Shown: one piece after another, positions 22,750 through 33,421 of the stretch
Numbering within the stretch: the stretch's first letter is position 1
Layout: each line of letters opens with the position of its first letter
Origin: Copromyces sp. CBS 386.78
Lineage: Eukaryota; Ascomycota; Sordariomycetes; Sordariales; Sordariaceae
Reading direction: 5' to 3'
NCBI GenBank assembly: GCA_030685235.1
Contig: MU839125.1
Coordinates: forward strand, 124,001 to 188,000
Length of the DNA: 64,000 nt
Made by a program: the position numbers and the translations under genes
Notes under the pieces: generated by a model
The model's database searches: none
The model's input: only the letters and a program-made list of their open reading frames with translations
What the model was told of the DNA's origin: nothing

Positions 22750-25114
22750 GGATGGCGGGTTTTGGAGTACATGAACTCGAATAATTCGGAGCTGGAGAGA
22801 AGACCGGAGGGTTGCAAAAGGTCGTCGCTCGTTTCGCAGGTCCTATCGTAATGTGGGCGGTGGCGATGCAAAATGTGGTGGTGATGTTGACGTTGGGTTG
22901 CGACCGGGCCAAACCGACGTGAGCGGAGCGCGTCTCCTCTTCCCCAACTTGGGTGTGACACTCGAAGAATTGGTGTCAAATGGCGATCTGACTGAACCGG
23001 GGGGCCTGGGCGGCGGCCGGGTGGGCAAGCGGGCCACGGAGCACGGTGTCACGGACGCGTCAAATCGGGCGGGCTTTGGCTTTGGAAACTGGGGAGCAGT
23101 TGGGCCGATCGGTCAGGTGTGTTGTCGCGATACGGGATGCTTGTATGGAGATCGGGGCGTTGTCAAAAATGACTGGAATCGGGTATTTCGTCTAAGGTAT
23201 GCTGATATTGTGCAAATTGGTCGTTATCGTCGTAGGGTCGTCCCAGGCCTTCAGTTTCGTCGCTGTGCCGCAAAGTTCCGCAGGTCTGAACGTGTTCTTG
23301 GGCGTCCGGGCGCGACCGAAGTTGCGACCCTTTCGGTTGGTTTTGTTTATTGCGGGCAGGCTGTTCCAAGGAACGCTTGGGCCACATCCCGCATACTTTA
23401 TCCAGTGGGTCGTTTCTTCATTGCTACCCCACATCCTGCGAGGCTGACAACATTTGACAACTCATCCATCCTCTAGCTTCATCTGGCCATACGATTGGCT
23501 GAATTGTTTCATCAGCTCTGGCAGTTAAAACCGCCTGATGGCCTGCACTGCGCCACTGTCCGCCTGCCAGATGATGCTATCGCCGTCTGACTTCCGGTCC
23601 CTCCGTGTTCAAGCTCCAAAGACAACAATTGCACATAAATATCATTAAACTGCCTTCCACTTTTATATATGTCATTCCTTTCTTTATTCGCTACTTCATA
23701 CATGAGTTCATTTTGAAAGATGCATCCGTTCGCCAAATGCCTAGTCATCATCGACGCAACTGCCTCGATTTCTCAAATGATAATACGGACGGACACCAGG
23801 AATCACCTCCACAGATGATTGTAAGATCACACCTGCCGTGCTTTCAGCGAGCAATTCTCCTTGTGCTGCCTCGGACATGACCGACCCAAGCGAGGAATAC
23901 CATCGTCCTGTTGTGCCTGCCCCTTCGTCCTCCGGGTTGTGCTACGTGCCTCAACGTCGAACGTAAGTATCCATCCGTGGGATGGCTCAATCATCTTATC
24001 CCGCTGGACGACCCCAGATGGCCCCTCGTTGCTCACGCCGATGACAAATTTTGCCGCACATTCACTTTGTGAAGCAGTTATTCGTACGGTCTCATTACCG
24101 CCACCACAAGCGCAAAGTCTTCCCAGGATATCATCGTTTGTATTTTTGTCATATTTCTCTCCTGTCTCGTATCTCGCAGGATGATTCAGTCCTCATCACG
24201 ATTACCAAGTATCTTGGTATGTTTATGCCTTAAAGCACGCCACCTTCCCTTGTTGCCTGCCCACCAGCTGCTAGCTAACCGTTGCCTGAAATACCATGCC
24301 ATAGTAAACCTACTCAGATCTTGAGAAGCGCCTTATGGCAAACGCCAATGCTGTACACGCCATATAAACAAAGGATAATAACCGGTTCCCGCTCGAGGCG
24401 AGGACGGAAAGCCAAGGTCGCCGAATTCCCTCCTTGTGTAATTCTCGTGGCCTTCGCCGTGACCAGACGGAAGAGAGCACGCAGACCTCGGAACTCACGC
24501 CCTTGCCCTTCCGCCTGGCACCACTTGACAAAATCGCTTTGAACAGAAAACGCCTCCCCAAGTTGCCTCCCTCCTCCCACCCTCCCTTCATCCCTTTCCA
24601 GCCGTGTTCAGGTTCTTCCCTACCACACCAAACTGAAAGATAAAAGCTAAGAGAAAAGCAGCCCTTAAAACACCAGTGACGCCGGTTTTTGTATGCCCGT
24701 AAGACACCACATAGATACACAGACTAAAGGCCAGAGGCGATGGTGCTGCTCCGTCCGGCTCAGGAGACCCCTTACCGACCCCCTGGTCTCCATGAACTTG
24801 GCTAGCAAGATGCCCACTGACAAGAACTCATACAATGAAGAGAATGGAAATGACTGTCCCTTGTTGTTTATGGAGCAGTCTCTAGAATCCGAACGTCGTA
24901 AGATTGTCGCTCCCTCCTTTTGCACGCCGCCCAATGATGTTGACCAAAAAGGACAGCCCGCGGATAGTCGAGCCCAGTTGATGCTGCATGGTGATTATCG
25001 TCAACATGGGTGACGCCCGAGAGGTCAAGCAGGTTAATAAGTCGACCTTCGTTGACGAAGGTCATTGTTGTCTTGTTGGTCATCCGTTGTGGCCTCATCC
25101 ACAAAAGTCCCTCG
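22750..25114. other. Long intergenic region between Atf1-like and Dsn1 genes, no gene supported
   Basis: This is about 2.4 kb upstream of Dsn1 and downstream of the bZIP gene, both minus-strand. The longest open frame (22853-23476, plus) has Gly/Arg-rich, non-conserved content overlying the Dsn1 promoter, and I do not accept it. No membrane, signal or domain pattern stands out. It probably contains the Dsn1 promoter, the bZIP 3' UTR (near 25.0-25.1 kb) and possibly an untranslated transcript. Confidence 0.45.
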
Positions 25115-26117
25115 CTATGAGAAACGGCGAGGGGCAACATTCGGCGGCATGCCGACGGGCTGATTAGGTATGCCAGCTCCCATACCGTAAGGGTTCATCT
25201 GGTGGCTGAAGGGCTCAATGGCTTGCTGCATGTACGCACCATGATGGAGACCTTGCGATTGGGTCACTGGACAGTCCTTGTGTGCGAGCAAGAGTGTCTT
25301 GAGATTGACTACTTCTTCCCGTAGCTGTGTTATTGTTGCGGTAAGGGCGTCATTTTCTTGACTGAACATCTCCACCTTCTGCTGAAGGTTAGCGAGCCAC
25401 TGCTTCTTGCGCTGACGACATTTCAAAGCGGCAACCCTGCAGACAGTCAGTATCAAGTGTTCTCTAGTGGCCAACCAAAGGGAATTCACGTACCTGTTCC
25501 GCTCCAGGAAGTTCTTGCGCTTTTCTTCTTCCGTCATCTTGGACTTGGGACCTGTTCCATCATCCTTGCCTGGCTTGTCCTCATCTTCCGAACCTGAGTA
25601 ATCCATGCCGTTGAGTGAAGATACCGATCCGTTTGTCTTGGCCTTCTTGTTGGCTGGAGCCTTGCCGGAAGCGTCTTCAGCCTTACGACGAGAACCGGTC
25701 GTCGGCGCGCCTGTGGAATTACGCTTCCCTTTGCCACGGGTATTAGGTCTGGCAAGTTCACTGTCGTCTGACCCGATGCTAACTTCACTGACACCACGTG
25801 CTGAGCTTCCTGCAATAGATGCGTTCCCATTCATCTGTGGTGAAGTGTTGACTAGTTTAACAGGAGCAGGCGCAGTGTGCGGGTGGATTGGTGGAGGTGG
25901 AGGAGGTGCCGAAACTACGTTAAACGATTGGCTTGGTGGCTGGGATGCGTTTCGTCCCTGTGCTAACATGAAAAGACCATTTGCTGCGTCGTTATCATGC
26001 GGGTCAAAAGGTCCAGTCGGTGGCTTCGTCTCAGGCTTCAGAGGCGGAATGCCATTGGGGATATCAGAGGCTGGTTGTGACGTAATCGATGGTGGCTGTG
26101 ATTGTTGTTGCTGTTGC

Positions 26118-26177
<60 letters not shown>

Positions 26178-27053
26178 GCTGCGTGTTGAGCTTGGGCCTT
26201 GGCGGCAGCGGCACTGATGGCGGTTCGGTGAAAGTCAATGGTTCCAGGCGTGGCAGCAGAGCCGGCAAGTTGTGCAAAAAGAGTCGAGTTAGGACTCGGG
26301 GCAGGGAACATAGACCCGCTACCACCAGGCGTTAATCCTGTCCTAAGAGACGATTCGTTTGGTGTCGGGAAACCTCCGCGAATGTGGTCACCGAAATAAT
26401 CGGAGGACGTAGGGCCCGACAGCATTGCCGGACTCAATGGGCCGGATCGCAACGAGTTGCTACCGCCCCAGGGGAAAGGTGTTGAGCCGGGAGGCAAGAT
26501 GGATGATGGGGATGCTAGAGCGGCAACGGGCGGGAGTTTGGTACCGCCAGGAGTCTCTGGGGCACCGCCGAAGGATTGCTCAAAGGGATTCGGCTCCAGG
26601 CTCAGCGAACCGCCGATGGGGTTCTGGGAAAAGTAGTCGGAAGGGCTGTTCGTAGATTGCTGTTGGGCGGGACGGGGAGGAGGCGCGAGTGGTTTGGTAG
26701 GTTCGGCACTGGTCGTCGACTCGGATGGTTTCAGGGGAGGCTCATGCTTCGTTTCGGGATGGCCATCTAGGTGCAAGAAAAATTGAGTTGGCAACAATGT
26801 CTCTTTCGGTATATGGTGTATGAGGCTTTGACTCTTTCTCTCTTCTTCCTCTCCTATCTTTCATGCCTCTCTGCAGGGACGAAAGGCGACACCTAGCAGA
26901 CGGGCAGACAGGGTGCTCGACAATGGGGGAATAGGTGATGACGGTCGTGACAGAGAAGCGACTCTACTCACCTAGTCGCGGTGGGGATGTCTTGTTGGAT
27001 TGCTTGGGTGATTTGGACTCACCTCGGCCGGCAGCTCCAGTAGACGACCCCAT
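25115..27053 (-). CDS. atf1: Atf1/CREB-type bZIP transcription factor with polyglutamine tract
   Basis: Exons 27053-26972, 26766-25494 and 25436-25115 give 558 residues. The bZIP is at about residues 440-510: basic region NFLERNRVAALKCRQRKKQW, then a leucine zipper ending LKTLLLAHKDCPV, diagnostic of the Atf1 group. These factors act in the nucleus below the stress MAP kinase (Sty1/Hog1 type) and bind CRE-like sites. Ahead lie a Ser/Pro-rich activation region with several SP/TP pairs, about 25 Gln (26103-26177) and a basic nuclear-localisation stretch (RGKGKRN, NKKAKT). The 57-nt intron inside the basic region is in frame and has no stop. Exon 1 has two in-phase donors, at 27022 and 26971. 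Confidence 0.93.
26103..26177 (-). repeat. Polyglutamine-encoding CAA repeat in the bZIP gene
   Basis: About 25 consecutive Gln codons on the minus strand, almost all CAA with a few CAG at the 3' end. A length-variable microsatellite is likely. Confidence 0.95.
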
Positions 27054-28109
27054 GATGTCAATCCAAACTTGCGGCGCCTTCGTGCTGCAATCGGGTGCGG
27101 GTGCGGATGCGAGCGACCAGAGGCCAGAGGGACACGACGGGGTGGAAAAGGGAAATTGCGGACGACTATGAGGTCACAAAAGCGCAAGAGATAATGCGTA
27201 GGTAGAAGGCTGCACGCTACCTATGTTCGTAATGCAGCGTCCTTTTTCCGCCTCGCGGCTGCGTTGCTGGTATCGGGGATCGTAACAAATACCTTACGTA
27301 GTTCCTCGCAACAAGGTGTTCGTTGGTGTGTGAGGAGAAAAGTGGAAGGTCAAGACTCGCAGACGTCAGGTATGACGTGGGAAAAGAGATGGCGCAAGGG
27401 AAATAAAAATGATGGGGCCCGCTCCCCGTCCGCCCACGGCCCAGTGAGTAAGCACTGAGTGGCCAGTTCCAGGTTGCCAGGTGCCAGTCAGGCGGAGGTG
27501 CCAATCAGGGCAGCCAGAGGGCAGCGACGACCGAGGACTGAAAAGTCGGGTTGAAGATACCCGACCCCCCCTGCTTGGCGGGTTATTGCTAAACAAGGGC
27601 GGGGCCAAAGGGTCTATTTTTTCCTCGCTTTTTTTGGGGGGGTAGGGCCTAGGGGGGCAGGGCAAAAGCAAGCGCGCGACAAGGCAAAGAGAAACTTGAC
27701 AGGACCACAATAGAATGCCAAATGAAAAAATAAAAAAAATTCCAACAAGGCGAGAATAGAGGGTCTTCAGGTTTGGCAGATCGGAACGCTACCTTTGGGG
27801 TTAGGAAAGAAACAGCACAAAACTCGGTTGGTGGGAGGGAAAAGTGTATGGGATGGAGGTGCCCGTGAGGGATCAGAAAAGTGTGAAATAGGCCTGCATC
27901 TTGCGCACTGTAAACCCCGTGGCCGACCCACTGGAGGCTGTTGCTATCCAAACAGGAGGCTCCAAGAAACAACCACCGACTGGGACCTGAGTGGGACACA
28001 CTCCACGGTACCAACAAGCACAGTCTCAAGCTGAAAGGATGAACTGTGCGTCAAGGGATGCATTGTCTTGAGTGTATCTCCCATCCATCGGTTCTTCTAC
28101 TATCTCGAC
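27054..28109. promoter_or_regulatory. 5' region of the bZIP gene
   Basis: About 1.05 kb upstream of the bZIP start, with homopolymer runs (a T8 tract followed by seven G near 27625-27645, A-runs near 27725) and a perfect 7-bp inverted repeat GTCGGGT/ACCCGAC at 27545-27565. A long GC-rich leader would suit a stress regulator, but no specific site is assigned. Confidence 0.4.
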
Positions 28110-28111
28110 TA

Positions 28112-28372
28112 CCGCATATTCTCACTCAATTTGATTTTGCTCAAACACTAGGTTTGACGGTCCCGCACTGCCCGATCTGGGTATATAAGCGAGGCGCCGT
28201 GCAGCTAAGCGAGGTTGACAGCCCTTGCCACTTGTTCGGCCACGTTTACATGTCCACTTTTCAGCGCCCAGAGGTTACAGCGGCGTGCAGATCGCTTGCA
28301 GCTGGGCGGCCGCTTTACTATGTAAGGCCTGGTCTGGAAACGAGTAAAATCAAATTGAGTGAGAATAACCGG
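28112..28372. mobile_element. 261-bp MITE derived from the 33.4-kb TIR transposon
   Basis: It is flanked by TA on both sides (28110-28111, 28373-28374). The TIRs share the 18 bases ATTCTCACTCAATTTGAT with the 4-kb element at 33422-37429; the outermost bases differ on the left end (CCGCAT versus CCGGTT). The left ~120 bp corresponds to the parent's left end and the right ~140 bp (from TTCGGCCACG near 28235) to its right end, with the middle deleted. It is GC-balanced and shows little RIP. It is non-autonomous by structure. Confidence 0.88.
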
Positions 28373-28580
28373 TATTCGGGATCTTCAAGATAGCATACCC
28401 AACAGGCTGTGTAGTTGTAGCCCATCCCTTCCCCTTTTCCTTCATTCGGGATATGTCTACAATATGATGTCTTCATTACGATCTCCCATCTTTAAACTCG
28501 ACTACTAGCTATGTGCTGTCGGCTTTAGATTGTGTACTACAGTGCATGAATGGAGTAACTTGTCGACTTTTGGAATGGAT

Positions 28581-28990
28581 TCAATCTGCCCTGAAGACTG
28601 CCTGGGTCAGGGTATCTCTGCGCCCACGGTCGAGGAATGATGTCTTGACGACGAGTGTATGATGAAGGTCTCCCAGGAAATCCCGAAGGAATGGCTCTTG
28701 TAGCGAACCCTCACAAAAGCCGACAGCAGCTAAGGGTAATTCTTCCTCTTCCGTCGCGATAACACGAGCGAGAATATGCACAATCTGCAATTGCGCACCG
28801 GCAGCGCATCTTGAGCTACCGGTATTATTCGCGTTCCATGTCATAAACCGTTGAGGTGGGCAAAATGCCTGACTCATGGGACTGCTTCCACAACAGCGTT
28901 CGTGCGTGCAATTCAGACTGTCGTCCAATTCGGGACATGCCTTGGTGTCAACCACGGAATTGGGTATGCGCTAAATGCCCGACCTTTCCT
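28581..28990 (-). pseudogene. Unidentified coding-like fragment left of the Mutator-like element
   Basis: A minus-strand frame of about 124-130 codons is open from a possible TTTAG acceptor near 28990 to a stop at 28581. It includes LQIVHILARVIATEEEELPLAAVGFCEGSLQ broken only by normal residues, so composition is protein-like. I do not recognise the family. The Mutator-like insertion lies directly upstream on the same strand, so this may be the 3' part of an interrupted host gene. It could equally be a chance frame. Confidence 0.3.
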
Positions 28991-29040
28991 TCGCTATCAC
29001 CAACCTGGAATTATCTCATAGTTTGTTACCGAAAAGGCTA

Positions 29041-29165
29041 GCTGGCAAGACCCAGAATACTCCCTAGCAAGACCCCCCCACTTTTTAGCGCTAAATAAGC
29101 CCAGCCAGCCAGCCCAGCCGTACCAGAACACTGTATACGTACATCACTACTGCAAATCTACGTCG
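29041..29165 (+). repeat. MULE left TIR
   Basis: Inverted partner of about 32907-33031. The first 90 bp is still GC-rich (runs such as AGCCCAGCCAGCCAG), while the interior is RIPed. The inner limit is approximate. Confidence 0.8.
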
Positions 29166-29229
29166 CTCTTTTACGTAAAGCTATTCAGAGTCATCAATCC
29201 AATCAATTATCTACTACTAAAAGGGTTAA

Positions 29230-30060
29230 TACGGTTCCTACCATTACAATTGCTATCCCTACTACTACACTAGCGGTTGCACTAGTCGCTACACTTACTA
29301 GCCAGAGTGCACGTACCCACCCTAATTCTAATACCCGCCGTATAAGTATTAGCTAGAGTACTGGAAAGCCCCCCCCAAATTATTACCCAAATAATTAAAT
29401 CCCTATAAATATAGTACTAGAGGCGGTACTATAGGAGCTAGAGCTCGCTCATACTACGTTGCTAATATTACCTATCTATTTCCTTATAGCTAATTAAAAG
29501 GTAGCAGACCATCCCAATATTAAAGTAGCTATTTAATAAAAATTAGCACCTTATAACCAAATTAATTAGAGCTAGTACGAGGTGGTAAATAGCCGTAATA
29601 CGGTTATTATTAGATTGGCAGCTATTACTACCCTTAGGGATAGAGAAATAGGGAGGGTACTAAAACTCTCTATAAGGGAGTTAGAGGGTAAAAAAGCGAT
29701 AGTAAAGGAAAGGGAACTAGAATTAGAACTAGAGTCTATATCCTCTATAATACCGCAAGACCTACTATAAAACTCTAGCGTAACTCTTCAAAATCTACTC
29801 GAATAAGGGCCTCTCCTACTAGCTCCTACGTTGCTACTCGCTATTAAATACCTCTTCTACCTCTACTATAGGGCTATCTCTAGCAGCGAAATATAAATTC
29901 TAGCGCCCTCCCTCTTATATTTCGTAGGGTTACCCGGCGGGGCGCCCCGTTTTCGTCGTAAAATAGTATACGGCCATTATTATATCGATTGCGGTCGATA
30001 AGTATGGCAGGCTAAATAAGTAAGGCTTAATTACCTTCCAAATTATACGGCTCGTAAACT
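29230..30060 (+). pseudogene. Possible second coding relic inside the MULE, opposite to the transposase
   Basis: A plus-strand frame contains 63 unbroken codons at 29582-29770, with a heptad-like charged segment (IRELEGKKAIVKEREL). Flanking codons in the same frame are interrupted only by TAA/TAG. It could be an accessory element gene or a captured host gene. Caution: in RIPed DNA most stops are TAA/TAG in any frame, so this test is weak. No family was recognised. Confidence 0.3.
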
Positions 30061-31389
30061 TCCGGGTTTATAAAGTCGTACTCCGTTACTCTACGTATAT
30101 ACTCTATAAAGTCTAGGTCGGGGATAATTACTTTACATTGGCGGCTAGGCAAAGCGATAAGGTTTTAGATTATATAAGTATAGCGCTTAGCTTTTATTAT
30201 TAAACCCCTTAACTACTAGTATATATTTACGTCCTCCTTGAATAATGCTAACGGCGGATCTATTTACAATAGTCTTAATATAAAATATTTATAAGGGAGG
30301 TTATACTACGCAATAAATTCCCCCTTATACGTAGCGTTTAAATCTTAATCTAAATCTCGAAGCTAATTATTATAAATATAGCAGTATTAATATTAGAGAA
30401 GCTTAAAGGTATATAGTACAACCTATATGAAAAATAGTTAGTTATTTATATATATAATAATAAAAAACTACGGTTTTTACTTACTTTTAATATTAGATCT
30501 TCGAATATCCTTACTTTCTTATATTTAAATAAGACCTCCTATCTCGCTTTAATATATTTAAACTTAAACTCTTATTATTATAAGTAGTAGGTAGCCCATA
30601 TATATTTATATAATTAATTTAAAAATGAGAGACGGTTCTTAAAGAGGCGTTTAATAGCTTTGTATACAGATTCGACTCGGCTGGTTGCCTTAATACTATA
30701 GTTTCTATACTTCGAAACAACGTAATTACCAAATTCGTTAATTTATAAGAGGTAATATTTATGAAGGTAGGAGAGAAATATTATAATAAACGACGATAAT
30801 TAATAAAAGGTATAGGCGAAAAAGGTATATAATTTATTATAGAAGGGGGGGGGGATGGGATACTTACGAATCTACCGTCTAAATTTATTAACTATTAATT
30901 GCTATACCCTCTTAAAGTAACCTTTATTATTAGTGTAAACCACTTACTTCTATACCTTCTAAAACCCTTTATACGAATTTTAATAAAACCGACGAATTAG
31001 ATTAAAGATAAGGATTTTACGGTTATATAGAGTAATAACTTTAATTAATAATTTATTAACTATTTCGCAAATTCTTTATCTATCGTTTAGCTGCTGTGTA
31101 AAATAGGTAACGACGGCGGTATCCTCGATTTCTTTTAGGTCGTCCTCCTTTAGGTTATCGTTAAAATGTTTATTAAATTCGTTATCCTTAGCGGTAATAA
31201 TAGGGCTACAATATAATAAAGGATTAAGCTTATTATTATTTAAATTCCGAATAATTAATAAGGGATTTAGTAAGTTAGTACCGGGGACTAGTTTAACGCC
31301 GCTTAACTAAACCTATTTCTTTTTAATATAATAATTTATATTTTTTATAACGTACTAAACATATAATTAATACGGGACGTTTAGGTAGG

Positions 31390-31605
31390 TGGCGATAGCG
31401 GCCTTTTTAAATCCTCTATCGAAATCGTTAATAATTATATTTAATTTAGTAATCTCGTAATCTTCTTAAAGTTTCTTTAAATAGTTGAATTACTATTCGA
31501 AATTTATTTAATTCTCTCTACTAAAGAGACCGAAGCTAACGTTGAAGTTATAACCTAGCGCATCGATACTAGTAATATTAAGGAGGGGGAGGTTAAAACG
31601 GTTAA
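31390..31605 (-). pseudogene. MULE transposase core fragment
   Basis: This is the legible part of the DDE region of the transposase. A probable intron or frame break lies just upstream (31610-31700) and downstream frames are broken. Homology is judged by motif pattern, not by alignment. Confidence 0.6.
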
Positions 31606-32906
31606 CTTATATAAAAAAAAAAGGAATTAGATAGATTTATCTATATAATAATAGAAGAGTATATAAAAGTGCTGGATTTATATAATTACTTACCTTATAT
31701 ATATTATCGACTAATAGTATATAGGGATTCTTCTTCTTTATCTCTATATATTAATTGAAAGTCTAGAATATTCGCGTAACCCGTTGTTTATAATATTTAA
31801 TGAAGTACTAAATACTGTAATAGTCTTTATATTATTCTAACAAATTAATAAATATTTTAGTCGAAGTATAAGGACCGTACTTTATATAACGAATATACTA
31901 TTAAATATTCAACACCTCCTTAGCCGTAATAAGGATTCGAAGACTACGTAACTCTTTAATTAGATTGTTATAATTAATATATTAGATAGCGGCGACGTCT
32001 TTTTTATTTAATTCGTTATTATTATCTAATGTACCGCTAAAATAATAAGTAATCTAATGGGCGGTTATTTTAGCGATACTAGACAACCGCTCGATAGTAA
32101 CATTAATAGCCTCTTTATAATTCCGGCGAACCTACTATTAATAGGATACGTTGCCGGCGAAATTAATAATATTAACGTTGTAATTATAAGAATTATTAGT
32201 CTCTTTAGCAAATTATTAATTGCCCTACCTTTTTTATAATACGACTTTTATTTAGTAAAGATAATCGAAGCGCTTTAAAATAATATTATAAATATATTAC
32301 CTAATTGCTATATAAATACGGCCGTATATACAACGATAATCGACACGTATAACAATACCTTCGTCCCCCTTCTTTTTACTCTTAGTATTAGCGCGCGAAA
32401 TAATTGTAAAGCCCTATCGTATACAATAATCTTATAACGAGTCAAACGCAACGACTAGAATATTGTAGGCAAGAGATATAAATAGTGGCCTCGCTAGCGG
32501 CCTCGCTAGAGCGGTACGCTCGCTAAGGGATTATAGCGACTACGTTTTTAATCGCTAGGGACGGCGGCGGATTAATAGCAATTAAATTTCAACGAGGGGA
32601 ATTATACTCCGCTAAGGAATAATTGCTTGAACCGGACTTGAAGGTATTTTATTCGCAATTCTATTTAAATTCCATTAACGCTAATTATTATAGTTAGGGT
32701 AGGAATCTAATTAGCGAATACGCAACGTACAGTAGGTAGGCGGGCGAAGTATATTAATAAAATACTACGAAGTCGAAAACACTTTATTAAATAATAACAA
32801 AAACGAAAGATAATCGCTCAAAATAATTACGTAATAGTAGAATAAAGTCTCGCGATAGCTTTATTCAATTACGTATAAGACTAACGGTCGTTAATAGATT
32901 GCGCAA

Positions 32907-33031
32907 CGGCGACGAGGTTGGGCAGCGATGCACGCACACGGTATTCTGGCACGGCTGGGCTAGCTGGCTGGGCTTACTCAGCGCTAAAAAGTGGGGGGGT
33001 CTTACCAGGGAGCATTCTGGGTCTTGCCAGC
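32907..33031 (-). repeat. MULE right TIR
   Basis: Less RIPed than the left arm: several positions keep G or C where the left arm has A or T (for example GCGCTGAGTAAG versus GCGCTAAATAAG). Approximate inner limit. Confidence 0.8.
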
Positions 33032-33421
33032 TAGCGTTTCCGGTTTATTACGCTACATCTTTCTTTACATCTTGAATTCCACCACCGGCATCATCAATCT
33101 CATAAGAGAAGCCGCAAGAGATATCGGCCCAGGGGCTCTTAACTACGGTGATGCTCCCAGCCGGCGACACATATCTAAGCATACCCAATTTTGGCACGGT
33201 GTTTGGAGGTACCAGATCCACCATACACGAGCTTCTAGCGCACAAGTTGCTTCCTTAGCTTGCAGACAAAAAAGGGAAAACACGCAACCAGCCTGAAGAC
33301 TTCGGCGAGACCCCTATATGTAGATGCTAGATGGTTTCAACCGACACGCGAACAGTCTCAACGACGCCGGGAGCAGATTTGCTAGCGGTGTAGCACTTTA
33401 TGCCTCTCCCACAAAACACTA
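33032..33421 (-). pseudogene. 390-bp host scrap between two transposons, coding-like
   Basis: GC-balanced DNA stranded between the MULE and the pogo-like element. A minus-strand frame of 65 codons (33245-33048, MCARSSCMVDLVPPN...) ends at a double TAATAA stop. The same frame upstream reads protein-like (CYTASKSAPGVVETVRVSVETI split by a TAG) with two single stops. I do not recognise the product. It may be part of the same old gene as the fragment at 28581-28990. Confidence 0.3.

Larger units (their letters stand above)
29041..33031 (-). mobile_element. RIP-degraded Mutator-like element (MULE) with long TIRs
   Basis: About 3.99 kb bounded by inverted repeats of roughly 120 bp beginning GCTGGCAAGACCCAGAAT. 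The two arms differ mostly by C/T and G/A transitions. On the minus strand near 31605-31390 a segment reads like the MULE transposase core (xLxNITSIDALGYNFNVSF, then IIINDFDRGF), matching HITGIDAT..FNVAF and the second catalytic Asp of that family. Flanks share only TA (or CTAG) directly beside the TIRs. The expected 8-10 bp duplication was not found, and outward similarity (ACCGAAAAG versus ACCGGAAAC) makes the exact ends uncertain. Confidence 0.75.

Noticed and set aside
22853..23476. 207-codon plus-strand frame
   Set aside because: Non-conserved Gly/Arg/Val-rich content over the Dsn1 upstream region, no splice structure and no family resemblance; GC-rich promoter DNA often leaves such frames open.
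25605..26189. 194-codon plus-strand frame ending in a long Cys run
   Set aside because: Antisense to the bZIP coding exon; the Cys run is the complement of the polyglutamine tract.
27545..27565. 7-bp inverted repeat GTCGGGT/ACCCGAC as an operator or terminator
   Set aside because: Short palindromes of this size are expected by chance in 64 kb and nothing links it to a known fungal binding site.
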